This document shows, one piece after another, positions 1 to 4,738 of a DNA stretch of 10,050 bases. Below the pieces are notes generated by a model. That model was not told the DNA's origin and made no database searches. It saw only the letters and a program-made list of their open reading frames with translations. Made by a program: the position numbers and the translations under genes. Position 1 is the stretch's first letter, and each line of letters starts with the position of its first letter. The DNA lies in assembly GCA_047629195.1 (NCBI GenBank), contig JBLHWY010000197.1, forward strand, positions 1 through 10,050. Direction: 5' to 3'. This stretch comes from UBA4582 sp047629195. Its GTDB lineage: Bacteria; Pseudomonadota; Gammaproteobacteria; Pseudomonadales; Azotimanducaceae.

Positions 1-102
1 CAAGATTGGTGAGCCAGGAACGCCAAAGTATACTGCAAATTTTAGTGTGTTCGACAGTTTGATGATCAGTTCATGTTCGCAATTTATGCTATCGGCATTC
101 AT
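1..102 (-). CDS. Partial ORF, N-terminus of a possible thiamine-diphosphate-type 2-oxo-acid enzyme (cut by window edge)
   Basis: Reading leftwards from an ATG at 102, the frame stays open for all 34 codons to the edge of the window. It overlaps the last 14 bases of the aminotransferase gene, including its stop codon, a typical arrangement for translationally coupled genes. No strong Shine-Dalgarno is visible; only GAAG lies directly before the ATG. The visible peptide starts MNADSINCEHELIIKL and contains FGVPGSPIL at residues 26-34. A short GVPG(S/G)P-type stretch after an initial helix is familiar from the N-terminal domain of acetolactate-synthase/oxo-acid-decarboxylase enzymes, and a G(Y/V)PGSP form from indolepyruvate-type oxidoreductase alpha subunits. 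That resemblance is an inference from nine residues. What supports a real gene is the overlap, the protein-like sequence and the same strand as two co-directional genes. The function is open. Confidence 0.45.
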   Translation of the reverse strand, partial: MNADSINCEHELIIKLSNTLKFAVYFGVPGSPIL

Positions 103-955
103 CTTCAATATGTTGCAAAAAAGCAGCGGCGAGTTGGGTGTAGGTTCTAAATTCAGATACCTTGCCTATATTTCGTCCAGCTATCGTCGTTACGGGAATG
201 AGTTCTGCCCCTGTACCTGTCAGAAAACATTCGTCGGCGGTTAGTAGGTCGAACATGGCGAGCGGCACTTCCTTTATTTCGATGCCGAGCTTTACCGCTA
301 GTTCGATGATTGTATTACGTGTAATACCTTCAAGTGCGCCTTCGGTAGTCGGGGGGGTTAGTAATTTCCCTCGCTTGACGATAAAGATATTGTCTGCGGT
401 GCCTTCTGCGATCCGGCCAGCATTATTGAGTATGATTGCCTCATCTGCGCCTGCCGCTTTTGCTTCAAGTTTCGCCATTATCTGATTTAGATAATTCAAG
501 CTTTTGATTCGCGGATCAATTTGATCCGATGAAAGTCGCCTGGTGGAAGCAAATATTGCCGTGGCACCCTGCTCTCTAGCCGCGGTTGAAACCATACTAA
601 GCTGGTCAACGATGACGATGCACCGGCCGTTAGTACAACTTGTAGGATCAAGACCCATGGGCCCTTCGCCGCGGGTAATCATTAGTCTTATATAACCGCT
701 GGTAATACCGGCTTTGTCGATAGTTTCTGCAATAGTTTGTTTGAGCTCTGCATCAGTCATAGACACGACTAGGCTAAGTGCTGCTGCGGAGTCGCGCAGT
801 CGGTCCAGATGGGCTTGCATTTTGAATACAGACCCAAAATAAAATCGTAAACCCTCAAATATGCCATCACCGTAGAGTAGGCCGTGGTCCTTGACGGATA
901 TAGTGGCTTCCCGAGGTGTTTGACATAATTGTCCATCAATAGAGCAAGCTAACAT
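89..955 (-). CDS. Class IV (fold-type IV PLP) aminotransferase, branched-chain amino-acid aminotransferase-like
   Basis: This 288-residue protein matches the fold-type IV PLP aminotransferases and most resembles the short BCAT/IlvE group, which interconverts Val/Leu/Ile and their 2-oxo acids with 2-oxoglutarate in the cytoplasm. Visible signatures are GLLYGDGIFEGLRFY at residues 25-39, the probable PLP-binding lysine K151 in RIKSLNYLNQ, the EGTADNIF segment at 184-191 whose Glu contacts the pyridine nitrogen in this fold, TTEGALEGITRN near 203-214, and LTGTGAELIPV at 245-255 as in the BCAT cofactor-phosphate loop. The ATG at 955 has an AGGAG 7 bases upstream (963-967), which fixes the start. 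It lies 47 bp after the TrmB-type regulator gene and its 3' end overlaps the partial gene at the left edge, so the three are probably co-transcribed. D-amino-acid or (R)-amine:pyruvate aminotransferase activity cannot be excluded from sequence alone, so I give no gene symbol. Confidence 0.9.
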   Translation of the reverse strand: MLACSIDGQLCQTPREATISVKDHGLLYGDGIFEGLRFYFGSVFKMQAHLDRLRDSAAALSLVVSMTDAELKQTIAETIDKAGITSGYIRLMITRGEGPMGLDPTSCTNGRCIVIVDQLSMVSTAAREQGATAIFASTRRLSSDQIDPRIKSLNYLNQIMAKLEAKAAGADEAIILNNAGRIAEGTADNIFIVKRGKLLTPPTTEGALEGITRNTIIELAVKLGIEIKEVPLAMFDLLTADECFLTGTGAELIPVTTIAGRNIGKVSEFRTYTQLAAAFLQHIEDECR

Positions 956-962
956 GGTGTTT

Positions 963-967
963 CTCCT
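963..967 (-). promoter_or_regulatory. Ribosome binding site of the class IV aminotransferase gene
   Basis: AGGAG on the minus strand, 7 bases before the ATG at 955. It lies in the 47-bp gap after the regulator stop codon and supports independent initiation at this ATG. Confidence 0.75.
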
Positions 968-1002
968 GAATTGTTATTGCGCCAGAAGCTCGATTCTCAG
1001 CT

Positions 1003-1851
1003 TTATGCCTCTGAATCAAATACGGCTCTGAGCTTTTCATATTGGGGCCCGAATCGTTCCACCATTTCTTTGGGTAGGAATCGGGTTACCTTTGTGATGT
1101 AAACATCGTGTTTCACATAGTCCTCTGCGACGGTGACAAAGGAAGGATTTCTGGACCAGGCGCCGTCTACCTTATCTTCCAAGTCGTATTTTTCTATGCC
1201 GGAGCTGCCCATCCCGTAGTGCGCGAGCAATACCACTTCATTATCGACAACCAATGTAAGCCCTCTACCCTTCTTTTCGTCATAAATTGTATTTTCAATG
1301 GGGTGATGATAAGTCGCGCCAATTTTAATTTTTGGCACGCCAAAGTGAACTAAGGCGATATCAATACCCCTTGCTTCAGCTTCTCTTAATTCCGCTTCAA
1401 GCCAATCGATTTCCTCTTTCCATGCGGATATGAGGACTGAAATGTTTGCCTTGTGAATAATTTCTTTTGCTTTGTCCTGAATTTGGCTGTGACTAGATAA
1501 GGGCCAAATATATGAAATTGGCTCATCGGTATTTAGGTTTTTGAGTAAGGGCCCCAACTCTTTAGTCCTCGAGAGCATTATGTCTTGAATTTCCGTTAGA
1601 AAGTCGTCGCCGGATAGTGCGACGTACTCTAGTCTATTATTTTTCTCCGGGGGCAGCGGCTTGATGATGCCTCTAGCGACCAGTTTGTTGACAGTCTCGT
1701 AGACTTTAGAGCTGGGTACTCCTGACGCTTTAGAAATCTCATAGGCTGTTGCTGGTTGGCAACTTAGGCAGGCAATATAGGCCTTAGCCTCATATGCTGT
1801 GCAACCGAGTTGTTGTAAAAGTTCTAAGGTACGCGATTGGGATCTAGACAT
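1003..1851 (-). CDS. TrmB-family winged-helix transcriptional regulator
   Basis: A 282-residue cytoplasmic DNA-binding protein. Residues about 6-70 form a TrmB-type winged helix: LLQQLGCTAYEAKAYIACL, then ATAYEISKASGVPSSKVYETVNKL as the helix-turn-helix, and an RGIIKPL wing. After a helical linker (about 80-105), residues about 112-250 look like the TrmB effector-sensing region (PISYIWPLSS, then alternating beta strands and helices such as NISVLISAW and GLTLVVDNEVVLLAHYG). TrmB proteins are best known as archaeal sugar-responsive regulators; bacterial members exist with varied effectors, which I cannot name here. The ATG at 1851 lacks a clear Shine-Dalgarno. The upstream dyad cluster and -35 box suggest autoregulation. 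Its position directly before an aminotransferase and a possible 2-oxo-acid enzyme suggests control by an amino acid or 2-oxo acid rather than a sugar, which is inference. Confidence 0.88.
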   Translation of the reverse strand: MSRSQSRTLELLQQLGCTAYEAKAYIACLSCQPATAYEISKASGVPSSKVYETVNKLVARGIIKPLPPEKNNRLEYVALSGDDFLTEIQDIMLSRTKELGPLLKNLNTDEPISYIWPLSSHSQIQDKAKEIIHKANISVLISAWKEEIDWLEAELREAEARGIDIALVHFGVPKIKIGATYHHPIENTIYDEKKGRGLTLVVDNEVVLLAHYGMGSSGIEKYDLEDKVDGAWSRNPSFVTVAEDYVKHDVYITKVTRFLPKEMVERFGPQYEKLRAVFDSEA

Positions 1852-1870
1852 TTTAACAAGGAAGCCAAGA

Positions 1871-1908
1871 TGGTACGTTTGGTATTGACTACCAAGGTAG
1901 TTGTCAAT
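1871..1908. promoter_or_regulatory. Dyad cluster, candidate operator of the TrmB-family regulator
   Basis: The region just before the regulator gene holds four half-site-like elements: TGGTA at 1871-1875, TGGTA at 1880-1884, TACCA at 1890-1894 and AGGTA at 1895-1899. Two perfect inverted repeats overlap: TTGGTA/TACCAA (1879-1884 and 1890-1895, 5-base spacer) and ACTACC/GGTAGT (1888-1893 and 1896-1901, 2-base spacer). Flanking ATTGA (1884-1888) and TCAAT (1904-1908) extend the symmetry imperfectly. The symmetry fits a dimeric winged-helix regulator, and the location 20-57 bases before its own start fits autoregulation. No binding is shown by sequence alone. Confidence 0.5.
1879..1907 (-). promoter_or_regulatory. 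Candidate promoter of the regulator-aminotransferase operon
   Basis: On the minus strand a perfect TTGACA -35 box lies at 1902-1907, followed 17 bases later by TACCAA (1879-1884), a poor -10 with three of six consensus matches. The dyad cluster fills the spacer and covers the -10. A start about 7 bases beyond the -10 would give a leader of roughly 20 bases, consistent with the missing Shine-Dalgarno. The weak -10 may mean the promoter depends on its regulator, or that the true -10 lies elsewhere. Confidence 0.4.
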
Positions 1909-2019
1909 TTTAAAAACAGAATAATAATCAATTGAACAAATATTGCAAGTAGCAGGTTTAGATATTCCGGCTGTTCGGGGCTAGGCGACCTAAGAAGGTT
2001 CGAACTGATTCAAAATAGG

Positions 2020-2961
2020 CTATAAAAAGTGCAAGAATATGCCTGCAAAGACCGCCAAGCCTACCCAGTGATTGTTGAGAAACGAGGCGAAACATTGATC
2101 CCGATTTCTATCCTTGATGAGATATTGTTGATACAGCAGTAGCGCCGCGGCGATGGCTATCCCTAAGTAGAAAAAGCCTCCCAGCGACAGCCGTTGGGCA
2201 ATCATCACCATGATCCAGACAAAGGAGATCTGTAATATGCCAATGATGATCTTGTCGAGATCACCAAATAAAATAGCGGAGGACTTTAACCCAAGCTTTA
2301 AGTCGTCATCGCGATCGACCATCGCTAATTGGGTATCGTAGGCGACAGTCCAGATTAGATTTGCGATCACGAGTAACCAGGCAATTTGTGGCACTTCCCC
2401 TGTTACTGCCGAGAATGTCATCGGTATCCCCATCGAGAATGCAACGCCGAGCACGGCCTGTGGTAGGTAGGTATAGCGTTTCATGAAAGGGTAAATACCC
2501 GCGATTACTGCTGCAACGACTGCCAGCCCCAGGGTCAGAAGATTAGTTGTTAAAACCAGTACTAATGCTGCGAACATTAGAACAAATAGAAAAATGAACG
2601 CATCTCCAACCTCGAGTTCACCGGTGACAAGGGGACGGTTAATGGTGCGTTTGACCTGACCGTCGAATTTTCGATCGGCGAGATCATTGATGACACAGCC
2701 AGCGGAACGAGTAAGTACTGTGCCGAGGAAGAATACTAAAAATAAATGTAGACTCGGGTCGCCGTCGCTGGCTATCCAGAGTCCCCACAACGTTGGCCAG
2801 AGTAACAAATAGATACCGATAGGGCGGTCAAAGCGAGCAAGGGTTAATAGTAACGGCAGCTTGGGGAAAAACTTCCTTAACTGCGAAAGCGAGCCACCCC
2901 AAAGGGGTCTTAATATCTGACTAATTCTGTGTCGTAATGTGCTGATTGGCGGCAGTAGCAA
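2020..2961 (-). CDS. ubiA: 4-hydroxybenzoate polyprenyltransferase UbiA
   Basis: An integral inner-membrane prenyltransferase that attaches the polyprenyl tail to 4-hydroxybenzoate, the first membrane step of ubiquinone synthesis. Both Asp-rich Mg-diphosphate motifs are present: NDLADRKFDGQVKRT from residue 92 (N92, D93, D96, D100) and YDTQLAMVDRDDD at 208-220. DRPIGIYLLLWPTLWGLW (45-62) and YPFMKRYTYLPQ (157-168) also match E. coli UbiA closely. About eight or nine hydrophobic segments follow. At 313 residues it is longer than the roughly 290 of E. coli UbiA, because the N-terminus carries about 25 extra residues. The start is TTG: it has AAAGGAG 8 bases upstream, an in-frame TGA lies shortly before it, and no in-frame ATG occurs before residue 130. 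The chorismate lyase gene ubiC, often adjacent, is not here. Confidence 0.96.
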   Translation of the reverse strand: MLLPPISTLRHRISQILRPLWGGSLSQLRKFFPKLPLLLTLARFDRPIGIYLLLWPTLWGLWIASDGDPSLHLFLVFFLGTVLTRSAGCVINDLADRKFDGQVKRTINRPLVTGELEVGDAFIFLFVLMFAALVLVLTTNLLTLGLAVVAAVIAGIYPFMKRYTYLPQAVLGVAFSMGIPMTFSAVTGEVPQIAWLLVIANLIWTVAYDTQLAMVDRDDDLKLGLKSSAILFGDLDKIIIGILQISFVWIMVMIAQRLSLGGFFYLGIAIAAALLLYQQYLIKDRNRDQCFASFLNNHWVGLAVFAGIFLHFL

Positions 2962-3171
2962 AGTCGAAACTCCTTTGCATAGTCATTGTGTTGGCCGATA
3001 TTGTACAGGATGAGGCTGTGACAGTATGTCAGCAAATAAGTTAGTATACGTCGGATATCAAAGGCAGCTAGTTGGTGCAGACCAAAGGCTGATTCGAGAC
3101 TGGCTGAATTCAGTAAACGGACTGTATTTAGTGTGTTTATGCGTTAACCAAATTTGAGGTAGGTTGTAAGA
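2962..3171. other. Divergent intergenic region between ubiA and the rubredoxin gene
   Basis: These 210 bp must hold promoters for both directions. Towards ubiA, the minus strand has TACAAT (a good -10) close to the gene but no convincing -35 at proper spacing. Towards the rubredoxin gene, TATTTA at 3125-3130 is a -10 candidate, also without a good -35. Two small dyads stand out: TGACA-GTA-TGTCA at 3019-3031 and the perfect palindrome CTGAATTCAG at 3104-3113. Neither matches an operator I recognise. No coding frame is supported. Confidence 0.4.
2970..2976 (-). promoter_or_regulatory. Shine-Dalgarno that sets the TTG start of ubiA
   Basis: AAAGGAG on the minus strand, 8 bases upstream of TTG at 2959-2961. 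The strength and spacing of this site, and the lack of an early in-frame ATG, are why TTG is chosen. Confidence 0.75.
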
Positions 3172-3336
3172 ATGAGAAAGTGGCAGTGTATCGTTTGTGG
3201 GTTTATTTATGATGAAGCCGAAGGACTGGAATCAGAGGGCATTGCTCCAGGCACCAAATGGGAAGATATTCCCGACGACTGGTGTTGTCCTGAATGTGGA
3301 GTCAGTAAAGAAGATTTTGAGATGGAGGAGATGTAA
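3172..3336 (+). CDS. rubA: Rubredoxin
   Basis: A 54-residue one-iron electron carrier, too short for many gene finders. The sequence begins MRKWQCIVCGFIYDEAEG, and the iron-binding cysteines are in two pairs: C6-I-V-C9 and C39-P-E-C42 (within WCCPECGVSKEDF). The spacing and the aromatic residues (W4, Y13, W30, W37, F49) are as in typical small rubredoxins; C38 is an extra cysteine beside the second pair. It is a soluble cytoplasmic protein that passes electrons from an NAD(P)H:rubredoxin reductase to partners such as hydroxylases or oxygen/peroxide-reducing enzymes. No reductase gene lies in this window, so its partner is unknown. The ATG has purine-rich GAGG/AGG stretches 8-12 bases upstream. 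The transporter gene follows after 59 bp on the same strand. Codon by codon reading gives an uninterrupted frame to TAA. Confidence 0.97.
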   Translation: MRKWQCIVCGFIYDEAEGLESEGIAPGTKWEDIPDDWCCPECGVSKEDFEMEEM

Positions 3337-3374
3337 GCGGTCTGGTCAAGATAAATAAAGTATCCAAATAAGAA

Positions 3375-3384
3375 CCTAATTAGG
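3375..3384. repeat. Perfect palindrome overlapping the transporter Shine-Dalgarno
   Basis: CCTAATTAGG is a 10-bp perfect palindrome in the gap between the rubredoxin and transporter genes. Its right end runs into AGGAAGGG (3382-3389), the Shine-Dalgarno for the ATG at 3396. It could be an operator, or chance in an AT-rich gap. With no loop it is unlikely to act as an RNA hairpin. Confidence 0.3.
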
Positions 3385-3395
3385 AAGGGCAAGAG

Positions 3396-4673
3396 ATGGA
3401 TCACACTAAGCTAACTCGAAATATCGTCATCGGCATGGTCTCTGGCATTTTACTAGGTTCTGTTATCCATGCTTTTTCTGTCTCGGAGGATAGTTGGTTC
3501 TGGACACTTATTGTCGATGGCGCATTAGATATTGGTGGTCAGGTATTTATCATCAGTCTCAAACTGCTCGTTGTTCCACTTGTGTTTGTTTCTCTTGCTT
3601 GCGGTGCCAGTAGTCTTGGCAGCGGCGGTAGCATGGGACGTATTGGACTTAAGACCTTGGGGCTTTACCTTTTTACGACAGCCCTCGCAATTACCCTGGC
3701 GCTAACCGTTGCAACAATTGTAGATCCTGGTGCTGGCATGGATCGTACATCCGAGACGGTGTTTGTTGCCGCGGAAAGTCCTTCTCTGAAATCAGTCGTT
3801 CTTAATATCTTTCCCTCGAATCCAATTAGTGCCATGGCCGAAGGGAATATGCTTCAGGTCATTGTTTTCGCGATCCTGGTAGGTGTTGCTATCTCTCGTT
3901 GTGGTGAGGTTGGGGAGAGAGTCCGGGCGACCCTAACTGACTGGAATGAGATCATCATGATGATGGTCATGATGCTAATGTCGGTAGCCCCCTATGGTGT
4001 GTTTTGCCTATTGATCAGTCTGTTTGCTCGAATGGGGTTTACAGCTATATCGGATCTTATTGCCTATTTCCTTACTGTGGCCGGTGTTTTGTTGCTTCAC
4101 TTCTTATTTAGCTACGGTTTGATTGTTCGTTTCCTTGCAAACTTAAATCCCATTACTTTTTATAAACGTATGGCGCCCGTCATGGCCTATGGTTTTAGTA
4201 CATCTTCAAGTAATGCGACCCTCCCAATTACGCTGGAAACCGTTGAACATAAGTTGGGTGTGAAAAACGAAATTGCCTCCTTCACGGTGCCGTTAGGAGC
4301 AACAATTAATATGGACGGTACAGCGATCATGCAGGGTGTTGCTACTGTATTTATTGCTTCAGCTTTCAATATTGACATGAGCTTCAATGATTACTTAATG
4401 GTGATATTGACGGCAACGCTTGCGTCGATTGGCACTGCTGGAGTCCCTGGGGTTGGACTGATTATGTTGGCTTTGGTATTGCAGCAGGTTGGTCTACCGG
4501 TAGAAGGAATCGCTTTGATTATTGGCGTTGACCGGTTACTCGATATGCTAAGAACGGCAGTTAATGTGACGGGAGATGCTGCGGTATCTGCGGTTGTTGC
4601 TCGCAGCGAAGGCAAATTTGATATGGATATTTTTGAAGCGAATAAACGACAGGACACGGTGATTCAAAAATAG
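3396..4673 (+). CDS. Dicarboxylate/amino acid:cation symporter (DAACS, SLC1-like family)
   Basis: A 425-residue inner-membrane secondary transporter of the GltP/DctA/GltPh family, importing glutamate, aspartate or C4-dicarboxylates with Na+ or H+. Family hallmarks are visible: the serine-rich re-entrant loop FSTSSSNATLP (267-277), the NMDGTA motif of the seventh transmembrane segment (305-310), the second hairpin around TAGVPGVG (347-354), and DMLRTAVNVTGD (383-394). By alignment with the archaeal homologue GltPh, D383 contacts the substrate amino group and R386 the side-chain carboxylate, so an acidic substrate is expected. N390 and the nearby NVTGD stretch fit the Na+-site region. Length is normal. 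The start has AGGAAGGG 6 bases upstream. It follows the rubredoxin gene by 59 bp, with no functional link that I can name, and converges on recG. The exact substrate and coupling ion cannot be read from the sequence. Confidence 0.93.
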   Translation: MDHTKLTRNIVIGMVSGILLGSVIHAFSVSEDSWFWTLIVDGALDIGGQVFIISLKLLVVPLVFVSLACGASSLGSGGSMGRIGLKTLGLYLFTTALAITLALTVATIVDPGAGMDRTSETVFVAAESPSLKSVVLNIFPSNPISAMAEGNMLQVIVFAILVGVAISRCGEVGERVRATLTDWNEIIMMMVMMLMSVAPYGVFCLLISLFARMGFTAISDLIAYFLTVAGVLLLHFLFSYGLIVRFLANLNPITFYKRMAPVMAYGFSTSSSNATLPITLETVEHKLGVKNEIASFTVPLGATINMDGTAIMQGVATVFIASAFNIDMSFNDYLMVILTATLASIGTAGVPGVGLIMLALVLQQVGLPVEGIALIIGVDRLLDMLRTAVNVTGDAAVSAVVARSEGKFDMDIFEANKRQDTVIQK

Positions 4674-4711
4674 TGTTCAAGTCTTGTCTTTAAAGAAAAG
4701 TGGCTAATAGG

Positions 4712-4738
4712 CGGGCAGGTTCGGGTTATACCTGCCCG
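4712..4738. terminator. Hairpin between convergent transporter and recG genes, probable terminator
   Basis: A perfect 9-bp GC-rich inverted repeat: CGGGCAGGT (4712-4720) and ACCTGCCCG (4730-4738) around a 9-base loop. The recG stop codon (4726-4728) is inside the loop, so the stem overlaps the last recG codons. There is no long T run directly after either arm: the minus strand reaches TTTTCTTT about 15 bases later, and the plus strand continues into recG with none. It therefore is a stable stem at the meeting point of two transcripts, a probable but not canonical terminator. A second small palindrome, TCTTTAAAGA, lies at 4687-4696. Confidence 0.55.

Noticed and set aside
162..485. 107-codon plus-strand open frame opposite the aminotransferase
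   Set aside because: Ser/Ala/Pro-rich shadow of a well-supported aminotransferase gene.
1911..2019. Possible ubiA terminator between ubiA and the regulator
   Set aside because: Only a 4-bp stem (TAGG/CCTA near 1982-1992) without a T run; no terminator can be supported.
3207..3404. 65-codon minus-strand open frame across the rubredoxin gene
   Set aside because: It is antisense to a rubredoxin with both cysteine pairs intact; the antisense peptide shows no recognisable family and is low in complexity near its end.
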